From positions 248,001-312,000 of the forward strand of contig NZ_JABWRD020000002.1 in the NCBI RefSeq assembly GCF_014268785.2: a stretch of 64,000 nt of DNA. The letters run 5' to 3'. Shown here piece by piece: positions 21,234-32,421 of this stretch. The position numbers and the translations under genes are program-made. Below the pieces are notes generated by a model. It was not told where the DNA came from. It was given only the letters and a program-made list of their open reading frames with translations, and searched no databases. The stretch is from Pseudomonas shirazensis. Its GTDB lineage: Bacteria > Pseudomonadota > Gammaproteobacteria > Pseudomonadales > Pseudomonadaceae. How positions within the stretch are numbered: the first letter of the stretch is position 1; the number at the start of each line of letters is the position of its first letter.

Positions 21234-21884
21234 TCAGGATTCGATAAGGGCCCGGCACAGACGCTTGGCCCGTTCCGGATCGCGCTGTTCAACCGCATCG
21301 AGAATCTCTCCGTGCAGATCGAACACCGCCTGGCAGCGCGGCAGCGCGCTCATGTTGCGTTCCAGGGCAGCGGCCACCACACCGGAGAAGTATCGGTACA
21401 GCTCGCTCAAGGCAGGATTGTGCGCGGCATCGACCAGGCGCTGGTGGAACAGCAGATCGCAGTGCACATAGGTATCGAGGTCGGCGTGATAGTGCTCGGC
21501 GCTGCCGGCAAGGGCTGCGCGCAGCTCCAGCAGGTCCTGCTCGGTGCGCCGCAGGGCTGCCAGACCAATCGCTTCAGCCTCGAGAATGTGGCGGGTCTCG
21601 CGCGCCTGTTCGGGCGTGCAGCGGGCCATGGCCTGTATCGCGTGGAGCGGATCCTGCGCGGTACGTAGGTAGCTGCCATCACCCTGGCGGACTTCGACCA
21701 GGCCGCTGAAAGCAAGCACGCGCATGGCCTCGCGTACGGTATTGCGGCTGATGCCCAGCTCGGCGGCCAGCTCTGGCTCGGTCGGCAGGCGCTCACCTAC
21801 TTTCCAACTGCCCTCGACGATACGCCGACGCAATTGCTCGACCGCCAGCTCAACCAGCGAACGCTTGATCAGTTCGTTTCCCAT
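21234..21884 (-). CDS. FadR/GntR-family transcriptional regulator (FCD domain)
   Basis: A 216 aa regulator: N-terminal winged helix-turn-helix (IVEGSWKVGERLPTEPELAAELGISRNTVREAMRVLAFSGLVEVRQGDGSYL, residues about 20-70) and a C-terminal all-helical FCD ligand domain with the metal-binding histidine/aspartate pattern (D at DTYVHCDLLFHQRLV, H at DLHGEILDAV). Regulators of this group respond to small carboxylates or sugar acids. Immediate proximity to the MFS gene suggests local control of uptake. The inducer is unknown. An operator would be expected in the leader at about 21885-21930. Confidence 0.9.
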   Translation of the reverse strand: MGNELIKRSLVELAVEQLRRRIVEGSWKVGERLPTEPELAAELGISRNTVREAMRVLAFSGLVEVRQGDGSYLRTAQDPLHAIQAMARCTPEQARETRHILEAEAIGLAALRRTEQDLLELRAALAGSAEHYHADLDTYVHCDLLFHQRLVDAAHNPALSELYRYFSGVVAAALERNMSALPRCQAVFDLHGEILDAVEQRDPERAKRLCRALIES

Positions 21885-22026
21885 GTCACAGCCAACTCAA
21901 CCAATCATCCTATGAATTATCGGATTGTAACTGAAAGCTGGCCTGCCGCCACTTGGCATTTTTGTCAGTTGCGGCTGCGGTGCGGCTTTGGGAGGCTGTA
22001 GCGCTTTTTTACAGGGCTGGACGTGA

Positions 22027-22209
22027 ATGCGTAATCACATAGCCATGGGTATCGTCATCGGGCTGGTGGTACTGACGCTGTTGCTGTTGGAGATTGTCAT
22101 CAAGTCCGATGAGCAAAGCCGGCCCTCGCAAGTGAGGGCCGGGCCGCCTGGCTTACTCAGCCCAGGGCATCGACCAGCGCCTGGTTCATCTGCGGCGTAC
22201 CGATGGTGA
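22027..22209 (+). CDS. possible small single-pass membrane protein (doubtful)
   Basis: A 60-codon frame starting [31 protein letters not shown]. The first 26 residues would form a good N-terminal membrane helix, and GGACGTGA lies just before the ATG. The second half runs through the hisC terminator hairpin and over the 3' end of hisC on the opposite strand, and is not protein-like. Either it is a real small membrane protein with a poorly conserved tail, or it is chance. Tail-to-tail overlap with hisC is 53 bases. Confidence 0.25.
   Translation: MRNHIAMGIVIGLVVLTLLLLEIVIKSDEQSRPSQVRAGPPGLLSPGHRPAPGSSAAYRW
22119..22142 (-). terminator. hairpin terminator downstream of hisC
   Basis: A 9-bp perfect stem CCGGCCCTC / GAGGGCCGG (22119-22127 with 22134-22142) and a 6-base loop, 15 bases past the hisC stop. 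The T-rich tail on the minus strand is weak (CTTTGCTC), so termination may be only partial. Confidence 0.6.
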
Positions 22210-23203
22210 TGCGCAGGAACTGGGCAACTCGCGCTTGTTTGAAGTGACGCACGATCACCCCTTGCTCGCGCAGGCGCGCCGCAAGCTCGGCAGCATCGTG
22301 CTGCGGGTGGCGGGCAAAGATGAAGTTGGCCGCTGACGGCAGCACCTCGAAACCCTTGGCCTGCAGCTGCGCGACCAAGGCCTCGCGGCTGTCGATGACC
22401 TGGCGACAGGTCTCGTCGAAGTACTCGCGGTCCTCGAACGCTACAGCGGCGCCGACGATCGCCATGCGGTCGAGCGGATACGAGTTGAAGCTGTTCTTGA
22501 TCCGCTCCAGCGCATCGATCAGGTCCGGGTGGCCGACCGCCAAGCCTACCCGCAGGCCGGCCAGCGAGCGCGACTTGGACAAGGTCTGGGTGACCAGCAG
22601 GTTGTCGTAACGGTCGACCAGGCTGATCGCCGTCTGGCCGCCGAAGTCGATGTAGGCTTCGTCTACCACCACCACCGAGTCAGGGTTGGCCTGCAGCAAC
22701 TGCTCGATCGCCTCCAGCGCCAACAGGCAACCCGTAGGCGCGTTCGGGTTGGGGAAGATGATGCCGCCGTTGGGCTTGGCATAATCTTCGACGCGGATCT
22801 GGAACTGCTCGTCCAGGGCGATCTGCTCGAACGCAATGCCGTACAGGCCGCAGTACACCGGATAGAAGCTGTAGCTCACATCAGGGAACAGCAGCGGCGC
22901 GCCGTGCTGGAACAGGCCATGGAAAATGTGCGCAAGTACCTCGTCCGAGCCATTGCCGACAAACACCTGGCCGCTGCTCACCCCGTAATACTCGGCAACG
23001 GCCTGCTTGAGCCGGTCACTGTTAGGGTCCGGGTACAGCCGCAGGTTGTCGTTCAGCTCCCCACGCATGGCCTCCAGTGCCTTGGGCGACGGGCCATAGG
23101 GGTTTTCATTGGTGTTGAGCTTGATCAGGCGGGTCAGCTTGGGCTGCTCACCGGGTACGTAAGGCACCAGGTCCTTGACGAATGGGCTCCAGAATCGACT
23201 CAT
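22157..23203 (-). CDS. hisC: histidinol-phosphate aminotransferase
   Basis: PLP-dependent class II aminotransferase acting on imidazole acetol phosphate in histidine synthesis. It is 348 aa with the family elements [10 protein letters not shown], the DEAYIDFGG segment, and the PLP lysine at 210 in [14 protein letters not shown]. It begins 2 bases after hisD and is the last gene of the hisG-hisD-hisC group. Pseudomonads often have a second HisC paralogue in an aromatic cluster, but this one sits with his genes, so the histidine role is the natural assignment. Confidence 0.95.
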   Translation of the reverse strand: MSRFWSPFVKDLVPYVPGEQPKLTRLIKLNTNENPYGPSPKALEAMRGELNDNLRLYPDPNSDRLKQAVAEYYGVSSGQVFVGNGSDEVLAHIFHGLFQHGAPLLFPDVSYSFYPVYCGLYGIAFEQIALDEQFQIRVEDYAKPNGGIIFPNPNAPTGCLLALEAIEQLLQANPDSVVVVDEAYIDFGGQTAISLVDRYDNLLVTQTLSKSRSLAGLRVGLAVGHPDLIDALERIKNSFNSYPLDRMAIVGAAVAFEDREYFDETCRQVIDSREALVAQLQAKGFEVLPSAANFIFARHPQHDAAELAARLREQGVIVRHFKQARVAQFLRITIGTPQMNQALVDALG

Positions 23204-23205
23204 GT

Positions 23206-24531
23206 TCAGTTGCCCTCGGCAGTGGTGCGGATACGGTATTCGGCGCTGCGGGCGTGGGCCGTCAGCGATTCGCCACGGGCCAGCACCGATGCGGTGTGGC
23301 CGAGCTCGGAGGCGCCCTGCTCGGAACAGAAGATGATCGACGAGCGTTTCTGGAAGTCATACACGCCCAGCGGCGACGAGAAGCGCGCAGTGCCGGAGGT
23401 TGGCAGGACGTGGTTGGGGCCTGCGCAGTAATCGCCCAGCGCCTCGCTGGTGTGGCGGCCCATGAAGATCGCACCGGCGTGGCGGATCTGCGGCAGCCAG
23501 GCCTGCGGGTCGGCAACCGACAGCTCAAGGTGCTCCGGAGCGATCCGGTTGGCCACTTCGATGGCCTGCTGCATGTCGCGCACGTGGATCAGTGCACCAC
23601 GGCCATTGATCGACTTTTCGATGATCTCGGCGCGCTCCAGGGTCGGCATCAGCTTGTCGATGCTGGCCGCCACCCGATCCAGAAACTCCGCATCCGGGCT
23701 GACCAGAATGGCTTGGGCATCTTCATCGTGCTCGGCCTGGGAGAACAGGTCCATGGCGATCCAGTCCGGATCGGTCTGGCCGTCGCAGACCACCAGGATT
23801 TCCGACGGGCCGGCGATCATGTCGATGCCGACCTGACCGAACACATGGCGCTTGGCGGTGGCCACATAGATATTGCCCGGGCCGACGATCTTGTCGACCT
23901 GCGGCACGCTCTCGGTGCCGTAGGCAAGCGCAGCCACGGCCTGAGCGCCGCCGACCGTGAACACCCGGTCAACCCCGGCGATGCAGGCCGCCGCGAGCAC
24001 CAGCTCGTTGAGCTCGCCACGCGGCGTCGGCACCACCATGACTACTTCGCCAACCCCGGCAACCTTGGCCGGAATCGCGTTCATCAACACCGACGACGGA
24101 TAGGACGCTTTGCCGCCGGGAACGTACAAGCCAGCGCGGTCCAGTGGCGTGACCTTCTGGCCAAGCACGGTGCCGTCTGCTTCAGTGTACTGCCAGGAGT
24201 CCTGCTTCTGCCGCTCGTGGTAGCTGCGCACGCGCTCGGCGGCTTTTTCCAGGGCTTCACGCTGGCTCGCGGTAATCCGCGTAAGCGCAAGCTCCAGCCG
24301 GTCACGGTCAAGAATCAGATCGTTGATGGAGGTCGCCTGCACGCCATCGAAACGCTGGGTGAACTCGACCAAGGCGGCATCACCGCGCTCACGGACGGCT
24401 TTGATGATGTCGAGCACGCGCTGGTTGACCGCGTCATCGGACACACTCTCCCAGCTCAGCAGATGATCCAGATGTCGGGCGAAATCCGGATCAGCGGCGT
24501 TGAGACGGGCAATTGCAGTGGACACGGTCAT
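23206..24531 (-). CDS. hisD: histidinol dehydrogenase
   Basis: Zinc enzyme doing the last two oxidations from L-histidinol to L-histidine with NAD. It is 441 aa, of normal length, with the conserved [23 protein letters not shown] block, GPSEILVV, the APEHLEL motif that carries catalytic Glu/His, and [17 protein letters not shown] near the C terminus. It lies between hisG (126-base gap) and hisC (2-base gap) on the same strand. Confidence 0.96.
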   Translation of the reverse strand: MTVSTAIARLNAADPDFARHLDHLLSWESVSDDAVNQRVLDIIKAVRERGDAALVEFTQRFDGVQATSINDLILDRDRLELALTRITASQREALEKAAERVRSYHERQKQDSWQYTEADGTVLGQKVTPLDRAGLYVPGGKASYPSSVLMNAIPAKVAGVGEVVMVVPTPRGELNELVLAAACIAGVDRVFTVGGAQAVAALAYGTESVPQVDKIVGPGNIYVATAKRHVFGQVGIDMIAGPSEILVVCDGQTDPDWIAMDLFSQAEHDEDAQAILVSPDAEFLDRVAASIDKLMPTLERAEIIEKSINGRGALIHVRDMQQAIEVANRIAPEHLELSVADPQAWLPQIRHAGAIFMGRHTSEALGDYCAGPNHVLPTSGTARFSSPLGVYDFQKRSSIIFCSEQGASELGHTASVLARGESLTAHARSAEYRIRTTAEGN

Positions 24532-24657
24532 GGCGAGGGCCTCGAATAGTAGCGAATGCTCAGGCGCCCTAGGCTACCAGTCGATCCGCGCGGGCACCTG
24601 AGAAAATTGGCTATGGCGCGGATAGACGGGCACGACAGCGAAGGTCGTGCGCAGGAG

Positions 24658-25293
24658 TCAACCGCGGTGTCGCGACTCGACCGCTTGGCGCAGGGTGTCG
24701 ATCAGGCTCTGGATGCGCGCATGCTGCATCTTCATCGAAGCCTTGTTCACTACCAGACGCGAGCTGACCATGGCGATCAGCTCTTGCGGCTCGAGGCCGT
24801 TGGCACGCAGGGTATTGCCGGTGTCGACCACGTCGATGATCTTGTCGGCGAGGTTGATCAGCGGTGCCAGTTCCATCGAGCCGTACAGCTTGATGATGTC
24901 GACCTGACGGCCCTGTTCGGCATAGTAACGCTTGGCAACATTGACGAACTTGGTGGCCACACGCAGACGGCCCTTAGGCTCGGGTGCGCCGACAACACCG
25001 GCGGTCATCAGCTTGCAGCAGGCGATCTGCAGGTCCAGCGGCTCATACAGGCCCTGGCCGCCGTACTCCATGAGCACGTCCTTGCCAGCCACACCGAGGT
25101 CGGCCGCCCCATGCTCGACATAGGTCGGCACGTCGGTGGCGCGCACGATCAGCAGGCGCACGTCATCCTGAGTCGTGGGGATGATCAGCTTGCGGCTCTT
25201 GTCCGGGTTCTCGGTGGGCACGATACCGGCTTCGGCCAGCAACGGCAGGGTATCGTCGAGAATGCGGCCTTTGGATAGCGCGATGGTCAACAT
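24658..25293 (-). CDS. hisG: ATP phosphoribosyltransferase, short form
   Basis: First committed enzyme of histidine synthesis (ATP + PRPP). At 211 aa it is the short HisG form, which lacks the C-terminal regulatory domain and needs HisZ as partner for activity and feedback control. HisZ is not in this window. Start [14 protein letters not shown] and the PRPP-binding region [14 protein letters not shown] are typical. It follows murA by an 89-base gap containing a hairpin and leads hisD-hisC. Confidence 0.95.
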   Translation of the reverse strand: MLTIALSKGRILDDTLPLLAEAGIVPTENPDKSRKLIIPTTQDDVRLLIVRATDVPTYVEHGAADLGVAGKDVLMEYGGQGLYEPLDLQIACCKLMTAGVVGAPEPKGRLRVATKFVNVAKRYYAEQGRQVDIIKLYGSMELAPLINLADKIIDVVDTGNTLRANGLEPQELIAMVSSRLVVNKASMKMQHARIQSLIDTLRQAVESRHRG

Positions 25294-25321
25294 GGCAAAC
25301 GTCGGTCCTTAAGCGGCTACA

Positions 25322-25346
25322 GCAGCCGGGAGCAAAGCCCGGCTGC
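25322..25346 (-). terminator. hairpin between murA and hisG
   Basis: A 9-bp perfect stem GCAGCCGGG / CCCGGCTGC (25322-25330 with 25338-25346) and a 7-base loop in the gap between the murA stop and the hisG start. There is no T-run, so it probably acts as a partial terminator or processing site rather than fully separating the genes. Confidence 0.4.
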
Positions 25347-25382
25347 ATTGAATTCGTTGGCGCGTCCTTGCGCCTGGGCAGG

Positions 25383-26911
<1,529 letters not shown>

Positions 26912-26957
26912 GCTCAACCTCAATCGGCGCCCTGTGCGCGCGGGTCGGCCATCATAC

Positions 26958-27014
26958 AAAAAAGCCCCTCGCCTGCGAAGCCCATGAATGGACACGCTGA
27001 CCGAGGGGCCTTTT
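26958..27014 (-). terminator. rho-independent terminator of the mla operon
   Basis: Stem GCCCCTCG / CGAGGGGC (26964-26971 with 27002-27009) with a 30-base loop. On the minus strand it is followed by TTTTTT (26958-26963). It lies 16 bases after the mlaB stop and separates mla from ibaG-murA. Confidence 0.8.
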
Positions 27015-27029
27015 CACCTTGCCGGGCAA

Positions 27030-27332
27030 TCAGCCCGCCAACACTTCATCGAGGTCATAGACCTCGGCGATTTCACGCATGTCGTCAGGCATGCCACGCA
27101 GTGCCCAGGACTTGCCTGCGGCCTGCGCATCACGCATGAACGCCAGCAGCAGCGACAAGCCGACACTGCTCGACTTGACTACCGCCGAGCAGTCCAGCAT
27201 TACCTGCTGCTTACCACAGGCGGCAATCAGTGCCTTGCCCTGCTTGCGCAGGGCTGGGCCCGTGCGAAAGTCCAGCACGCCGGCCAGACGCAGCACGCCC
27301 GGCTCGGCCATGCTTACGCTGGTTTCACTCAT
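27030..27332 (-). CDS. mlaB: STAS-domain protein MlaB
   Basis: A 100 aa single STAS domain, the cytoplasmic regulatory subunit that binds MlaF in the MlaFEDB complex. The DCSAVVKSSSVGLSLLLAFMRDAQ segment corresponds to the conserved STAS loop and following helix. The start overlaps the mlaC stop by 4 bases, so translation is coupled. It is the last gene of mlaF-E-D-C-B. Confidence 0.92.
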   Translation of the reverse strand: MSETSVSMAEPGVLRLAGVLDFRTGPALRKQGKALIAACGKQQVMLDCSAVVKSSSVGLSLLLAFMRDAQAAGKSWALRGMPDDMREIAEVYDLDEVLAG

Positions 27333-27982
27333 TTGACTGCCTTCTCCGGCGAGCTGTCGGCGGTTTGCTTGGCCTTGGCCACTTCACCTGCCCAGCCGTC
27401 GATGGTCTTGTCCAGGTTATTGCCATTGCGCGACATGGCGTCGGCGAACTGGTCACGGAACAGCTTGCCGATGTTGATGCCGTTGACGATGACGTTACGC
27501 ACCTTCCACTCGCCGTCCAGTTTGACCATGGTGTATTGCACCGGGTAAACCGAACCATTGGTACCGGTGACCTTCATGCCCACGCTGGTGCGATCACCTT
27601 CATCGCTCTTGGCAGGGTCGAGGGTGATGCCCTGGTTGTTGTACTCGAGCAAGGCATTGCCATAGAACTGCATCAAGCTGCGCTTGAAGTTCTCCTGGAA
27701 GCGCTGCATCTGCGCAGGCGTAGCCTTGCGCGAATACTTGACGGTCATGATGCTCTTGGAGATGCCATCAGCGTCGACCACCGGGCCGAGGTTGCTGTTG
27801 AGAGCATCGTAGAACGCCTGCGGGTCAGCCTTGTATTGCTGCTTGTTGGCCTTGAGGTCGCTGAGCAACTGATTGGTAGTGGTCTGAATCACTTCCCGGG
27901 CGGTTTGCCCAGGTGCAGCGGTGGTCAGCAGGGGGAAAGCCGCCAGCAGGACCAGCAAACCGCGTCGCAGGATCGAGATCAT
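27329..27982 (-). CDS. mlaC: periplasmic phospholipid-binding protein MlaC
   Basis: A 217 aa exported protein that shuttles phospholipid between the outer-membrane MlaA-porin complex and MlaD at the inner membrane. It has an N-terminal signal peptide (LRRGLLVLLAAFPLLTTAAPG), the Tol_Tol_Ttg2 family core with FKRSLMQFYGNALLEYN and the strand KLDGEWKVRNVIVNGINIGKLFRDQFADAM. It follows mlaD by 9 bases and overlaps mlaB. In Pseudomonas this set is also known as ttg2, first linked to solvent tolerance. Confidence 0.95.
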   Translation of the reverse strand: MISILRRGLLVLLAAFPLLTTAAPGQTAREVIQTTTNQLLSDLKANKQQYKADPQAFYDALNSNLGPVVDADGISKSIMTVKYSRKATPAQMQRFQENFKRSLMQFYGNALLEYNNQGITLDPAKSDEGDRTSVGMKVTGTNGSVYPVQYTMVKLDGEWKVRNVIVNGINIGKLFRDQFADAMSRNGNNLDKTIDGWAGEVAKAKQTADSSPEKAVK

Positions 27983-27991
27983 GGAAACTCC

Positions 27992-28477
27992 TTAATTAGC
28001 TGGGTTGGCTTCTTTCGGTTCTTTGCCAACAGTATTGAGCAGGAACTTGCCAATCAGATCTTCCAGTACCAGGGCAGACTGGGTGTCATGGATGGTGCTG
28101 TCATCTTTGAGCACCTGATCCTCACCACCCACGCTGATACCGATGTACTTCTCGCCGAGCAACCCGGCGGTCAAGATCGATGCAGTGGAGTCGACCGGCA
28201 GATTATCGACGTTCTTGTCCAGTTGCAGCGTGACCCGACCGGTGTAGGAATCGCGATCCAGATCGATGGCCGTGACCTTGCCGATGGTCACACCGGCCAT
28301 GGTCACTTTAGCTCTGACCGTCAAACCGGCGATATTGTCGAAGTACGCGTAAACTTTATAGGTATCGCTGGTCGGGCTGGCCGATAGCCCGCTGACACGC
28401 AGGGCCAGCAGCAGCAACGCCAGGATCCCGGCCAGGAGGAACAGGCCGACACCGATTTCCAGGGTGCGGTTTTGCAT
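27992..28477 (-). CDS. mlaD: phospholipid-binding MCE protein MlaD
   Basis: A 161 aa inner-membrane-anchored MCE domain protein that forms the hexameric ring on MlaE. One N-terminal helix (VGLFLLAGILALLLLALRVSGL, residues 10-31) is followed by the MCE core (YKVYAYFDNIAGLTVRAKVTMAGVTIGKV). Its start codon overlaps the last bases of mlaE. The length is close to that of other Pseudomonas MlaD (Ttg2C). Confidence 0.95.
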   Translation of the reverse strand: MQNRTLEIGVGLFLLAGILALLLLALRVSGLSASPTSDTYKVYAYFDNIAGLTVRAKVTMAGVTIGKVTAIDLDRDSYTGRVTLQLDKNVDNLPVDSTASILTAGLLGEKYIGISVGGEDQVLKDDSTIHDTQSALVLEDLIGKFLLNTVGKEPKEANPAN

Positions 28478-29274
28478 CAGAAATCTCCAAACATCAAGGC
28501 GGTCAGAATAAAGTCCAGACCCAGCACTGCCAACGAGGCATAGACCACGGTCTTGGTGGTGGCACGGCTGATCCCCTCTGAAGTGGGCTCACAGTCATAC
28601 CCCTGGAAAACGGCAATCCAGGTCACGACGAAGGCAAACACCAGGCTTTTGACCAGGCCGTTGAGCACGTCATCGGTGAATGAAACACTGTTCTGCATGT
28701 TGGCCCAGAACGAGCCTTCGTAGACACCCAGCCAGTCGACTGCCACCCACGAGCCACCCCAGATCCCCACCACGCTGAACATCAGCGCCAGCAGCGGCAG
28801 CGAAATGAAGCCGGCCCACAGCCGCGGTGCAACGATGTACTTGAGTGGGTCGACGCCGATCATTTCCAGGCTCGACAACTGCTCGGTGGACTTCATGTTG
28901 CCGATTTCGGCAGTCAACGCAGAGCCCGCGCGACCGGCAAACAGCAGCGCGGTGACGACCGGGCCGAGTTCGCGCAACAGCGTCAGGGCAACCATCTGCC
29001 CGACCGCTTGCTCGGAGCCGTATTTGGTGAGGATGCTGTAGCCCTGCAGGGCCAGCACCATGCCGATGAACATGCCGGAGACGACAATGATCGCCAGCGA
29101 CAGTACGCCGACCGAATAAAGCTGCTTGACCAGCAACTGGAAGCCACCGCCAAGCCCGCCGCGGCCGACCAGGGCGTGGCCCAGGAACAGGCACGAACGA
29201 CCCAGTACTGCCACTACATCGATGGCCGAGCGACCGAGCAGGCGTACGCGTTCAAGTAAGGATCTTCGGCGCAT
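28477..29274 (-). CDS. mlaE: phospholipid transport permease MlaE
   Basis: Integral membrane permease (265 aa) of the MlaFEDB ABC transporter. Hydrophobic helices are seen near 50-75, 90-110, 150-190 and 200-260. The conserved [33 protein letters not shown] coupling-helix region is near residues 120-155. I use ATG 29274, which overlaps the mlaF stop codon by one base (TGATG); the TTG one codon earlier is less likely. Confidence 0.94.
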   Translation of the reverse strand: MRRRSLLERVRLLGRSAIDVVAVLGRSCLFLGHALVGRGGLGGGFQLLVKQLYSVGVLSLAIIVVSGMFIGMVLALQGYSILTKYGSEQAVGQMVALTLLRELGPVVTALLFAGRAGSALTAEIGNMKSTEQLSSLEMIGVDPLKYIVAPRLWAGFISLPLLALMFSVVGIWGGSWVAVDWLGVYEGSFWANMQNSVSFTDDVLNGLVKSLVFAFVVTWIAVFQGYDCEPTSEGISRATTKTVVYASLAVLGLDFILTALMFGDF

Positions 29275-30083
29275 CAACGCGTCCCCAGCAGATCGGCGCG
29301 GTAGTCAGGCGCAGGAAAATGGAAAGGTACCGGTCCGTCCGGATCGCCCTTCATGAATTGGCGGATGCGCGGATTGTCCGAGCCCATCAGCTCGTCCGGA
29401 GTGCCCTGACCCAGCACCTGGCCATCACCCACTACATAGATGTAGTCGGCGATGCTCGCGGTTTCCGCCAGGTCGTGCGACACGACGATACTGGTAATGC
29501 CCAAGGCATCGTTGAGCAGACGGATCAAACGCACCAGAACACCCATCGCGATAGGGTCCTGGCCGACGAATGGCTCGTCGTACATGAGGATCTGCGGGTC
29601 CAGGGCAATCGCCCGCGCCAACGCCACCCGCCGCTTCATGCCGCCGGAGAGTTCGTCGGGCATCAGATCGATGGCGCCGCGCAGGCCAACGGCCTGCAGT
29701 TTCATCAGGACGATGTCGCGGATCATCTCTTCCGACAGCTCGGTGTGCACCCGCAGCGGGAAGGCAACGTTCTCGAACACGTCGAGGTCGGTGAACAATG
29801 CACCGCTCTGAAACAGCACGCCCATCTGCTTGCGTGCGTCGAACAGATCACTGCGCGACAGCGTCGGCAAATTCTGCCCGGCCACCCACACTTCGCCGCT
29901 GGCGGGGCGCAGCTGGGCGCCCATCAGGCGCAACAGGGTGGTCTTGCCGCACCCCGATGGCCCCATGATGCCAGTGACCTTTCCGCGCGGGATGCGGATG
30001 TCGACATTACTGAAAATGCTGCGCGAACCGCGCTTGAAGGTAACCCCCTTCAACTCGACCGCGTAGGCGCTATCCACACTCAT
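29274..30083 (-). CDS. mlaF: phospholipid transport ATPase MlaF
   Basis: ABC ATPase of 269 aa that powers MlaFEDB. Walker A is GPSGCGKTT at 41-49, the ABC signature is LSGGMKRR near 145-152, and Walker B is ILMYDEPF. The C-terminal extension ([22 protein letters not shown]) is the tail that in related complexes reaches over to the partner subunit. It is the first gene of the minus-strand mla operon and is divergent from kdsD. Confidence 0.95.
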   Translation of the reverse strand: MSVDSAYAVELKGVTFKRGSRSIFSNVDIRIPRGKVTGIMGPSGCGKTTLLRLMGAQLRPASGEVWVAGQNLPTLSRSDLFDARKQMGVLFQSGALFTDLDVFENVAFPLRVHTELSEEMIRDIVLMKLQAVGLRGAIDLMPDELSGGMKRRVALARAIALDPQILMYDEPFVGQDPIAMGVLVRLIRLLNDALGITSIVVSHDLAETASIADYIYVVGDGQVLGQGTPDELMGSDNPRIRQFMKGDPDGPVPFHFPAPDYRADLLGTR

Positions 30084-30288
30084 CTAGACTCCTTGCAATA
30101 CAGCCTCGTCCAATGGACGCCTGCCCTCATCGTGAAGGCACACACGCCCCACCCGGGCCGGATCAGCGGCGAACTATAGCACCGCAGGCGGGCCCGCCCC
30201 AAGGCTATCGCAGCGTCATTCAGGCGAATGACAGGCGGCCGCAACAGGCTTATGACAATCCAGTGATGAGCCTTTCGCACATTGCGGC

Positions 30289-30294
30289 TATAAT
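30289..30294 (+). promoter_or_regulatory. putative -10 element of the kdsD-lpt promoter
   Basis: A perfect TATAAT hexamer 33 bases before the kdsD ATG, in the divergent mlaF/kdsD gap (30084-30326). No good -35 is present at the usual spacing (ATGAGC at 17 bases), so the assignment rests on the -10 only. Confidence 0.4.
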
Positions 30295-30326
30295 CGGCGC
30301 CTTTTCATCAGGCATTGCTTTTCGAC

Positions 30327-31301
30327 ATGAGCCAATCCAGCGAGCTGATCCAATCTGCCCAGCGCACTTTGCGCCTGGAACTCGAGGCTGTTGAGGGCCT
30401 GTTGCCGCGTATCGACGACAATTTCGTCAAGGCCTGCGAACTGATTCTGGCCAGCAAAGGCCGTGTGGTCGTGGTTGGCATGGGCAAGTCCGGGCATATC
30501 GGCAACAAGATCGCGGCGACCCTGGCCAGTACCGGTACGCCGTCATTTTTTGTCCATCCGGCCGAAGCCAGCCACGGTGACATGGGCATGATCACCCGTG
30601 ATGACGTAATCCTGGCGCTGTCCAACTCCGGCAGCACTGCCGAGATCGTCACCCTGCTGCCATTGATCAAGCGCCTTGGCATTCAGCTGATCAGCCTCAC
30701 CGGCAACCCCGATTCACAGCTGGCGCAAGCGGCCGAGGCCAACCTCGATGCGCGCGTGGCGCAGGAAGCCTGCCCGCTGAACCTGGCACCAACTTCCTCG
30801 ACCACCGCAGCGCTGGTGCTCGGCGACGCCCTGGCGATCGCCCTGCTTGAGGCCCGCGGCTTCTCGGCCGAGGATTTCGCCTTCTCGCACCCCGGCGGCG
30901 CCCTTGGCCGACGTTTGCTGCTCAAGGTCGAAAACGTCATGCACTCGGGCGACGAGCTGCCGCAGGTGCGACGTGGCACCCTGCTCAAGGAAGCGCTGCT
31001 GGAAATGTCCCGTAAAGGTTTGGGCATGACCGTCGTCCTGGAAAACGACGGTACCCTGGCTGGCGTGTTCACTGACGGCGACCTGCGCCGCAGCCTGGAC
31101 CGCAATATCGATGTACACACCACCCTGATCGATGAGGTGATGACCGTGCACGGCAAGACTGCCCGCGCCGAGATGCTCGCCGCTGAAGCCTTGAAGATCA
31201 TGGAAGACCACAAGATCGGCGCCCTCGTCGTGGTCGATCAGCACGATCGCCCGACCGGCGCGCTGAACATGCACGACCTGCTCCGCGCCGGAGTCATGTG
31301 A
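30327..31301 (+). CDS. kdsD: D-arabinose 5-phosphate isomerase
   Basis: Converts ribulose 5-phosphate to arabinose 5-phosphate, the precursor of Kdo in LPS. The 324 aa chain has an N-terminal SIS domain (RVVVVGMGKSGHIGNKIAATLASTGTPSFFVHPAEASHGDMGM) and two C-terminal CBS domains (from about residue 205). I chose ATG 30327 (MSQSSELIQ); a TTG 12 bases earlier is in frame but unneeded. Its stop overlaps an in-frame ATG of the next frame, and kdsC follows within 15 bases, so the two Kdo steps are cotranscribed with lptCAB. Confidence 0.96.
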   Translation: MSQSSELIQSAQRTLRLELEAVEGLLPRIDDNFVKACELILASKGRVVVVGMGKSGHIGNKIAATLASTGTPSFFVHPAEASHGDMGMITRDDVILALSNSGSTAEIVTLLPLIKRLGIQLISLTGNPDSQLAQAAEANLDARVAQEACPLNLAPTSSTTAALVLGDALAIALLEARGFSAEDFAFSHPGGALGRRLLLKVENVMHSGDELPQVRRGTLLKEALLEMSRKGLGMTVVLENDGTLAGVFTDGDLRRSLDRNIDVHTTLIDEVMTVHGKTARAEMLAAEALKIMEDHKIGALVVVDQHDRPTGALNMHDLLRAGVM

Positions 31302-31315
31302 TGAACGGAGATGCC

Positions 31316-31840
31316 ATGAGCGAAGACATCCTGCAACGCGGCAAAGCTATCAAGCTGGCCGTTTTCGACGTCGACGGTGTACTCACCGACGGCCGCCTGT
31401 ACTTCCTTGAAGACGGCAGCGAATTCAAGACCTTCAATACCCTCGACGGCCAGGGCATCAAGATGCTCATGGCCTCGGGTGTGACTACGGCAATCATCAG
31501 CGGGCGCAAGACCCCGGTGGTCGAGCGTCGGGCGAAGAACCTCGGCATCCCGCACCTGTTTCAGGGCCGCGAGGATAAACTGGTGGTTCTGGACGGCCTG
31601 CTCGCTGAACTGGGCCTAAGCTATGAGCAGGTCGCCTACCTGGGCGACGACCTGCCCGACCTGCCGGTGATTCGCCGGGTCGGCCTGGGCATGGCCGTAG
31701 CCAACGCTGCCGTGTTCGTCCGCGAGAACGCCCACGGGGTAACCCAGGCCTGCGGCGGCGAAGGTGCTGCCCGCGAGTTCTGTGAACTGATCATGCAGGC
31801 CCAGGGTACCCTGGACGCTGCCAACGCCAACTACCTGTAA
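31316..31840 (+). CDS. kdsC: 3-deoxy-D-manno-octulosonate 8-phosphate phosphatase
   Basis: HAD-family phosphatase releasing Kdo from Kdo 8-phosphate. It is 174 aa with the nucleophile motif FDVDGVLTDG (Asp18 and Asp20) and the YLGDDLPDLPVIRRVG acidic motif. It is a capless tetrameric type by length. Start ATG 31316 is chosen because GGAG lies 5 bases upstream; ATG 31301, overlapping the kdsD stop, is an alternative adding five residues. Confidence 0.95.
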   Translation: MSEDILQRGKAIKLAVFDVDGVLTDGRLYFLEDGSEFKTFNTLDGQGIKMLMASGVTTAIISGRKTPVVERRAKNLGIPHLFQGREDKLVVLDGLLAELGLSYEQVAYLGDDLPDLPVIRRVGLGMAVANAAVFVRENAHGVTQACGGEGAAREFCELIMQAQGTLDAANANYL

Positions 31841-31848
31841 GGCCGCAC

Positions 31849-32421
31849 ATGTTGAGCAAAAAAGCTAAAAACATCGCGCTGCTGGGGCTGATCGCTGCCC
31901 TGCTGGTAGCGGTCGGCTACTGGAACGTCAGCCCCGAGAGCTTCCTCGACAAGCCACAGGCGCAGGTCGACGAAAGCGCCATCGACTACTATGCGATCAA
32001 TGCCCACAGCGTGCAGTTCTTGCCTGACGGCAAGATGCAATATGAAATGACCGCCGACAAGGTCGAGCACCTCAAGGCCAGCGAAGTCACACTGCTGACC
32101 ACGCCAGACCTGCACATGTATCGCGGCACCGCGTATCCCTGGCATGTCCAGAGCGTGCGTGCAGAGGTCAACCCGGATGGCACCGAGGTCGAGCTGATCG
32201 ACAAGGTACGGGTTGCTCGCACCGACGAAAAACAACGCGAAACCATCATTACCAGCACGCGCATGACGGTGTTCCCGCAGAAGCAATATGCGCAGACCGA
32301 GCAAGCCGTTAGAATCGACGGCGCCGGCGGCACCACCACCGGCGTTGGCATGAAAGCGTATTTGAAAGACGGCAGGATGGACCTGCTGTCCAACGTAAGA
32401 GGACAGTATGAGGCTCGTTAA
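31849..32421 (+). CDS. lptC: LPS export protein LptC
   Basis: A 190 aa bitopic inner-membrane protein that receives LPS from LptB2FG and passes it to LptA. The N-terminal helix spans residues 7-24 (KNIALLGLIAALLVAVGYW) and a periplasmic beta-jellyroll follows. It starts 8 bases after kdsC, and its last 14 bases overlap lptA. Confidence 0.94.
   Translation: MLSKKAKNIALLGLIAALLVAVGYWNVSPESFLDKPQAQVDESAIDYYAINAHSVQFLPDGKMQYEMTADKVEHLKASEVTLLTTPDLHMYRGTAYPWHVQSVRAEVNPDGTEVELIDKVRVARTDEKQRETIITSTRMTVFPQKQYAQTEQAVRIDGAGGTTTGVGMKAYLKDGRMDLLSNVRGQYEAR

Noticed and set aside
19919..21247. 442-codon frame antisense to the MFS transporter
   Set aside because: Gln/Arg/His-rich translation typical of the complement of a hydrophobic protein; the MFS gene has twelve credible helices.
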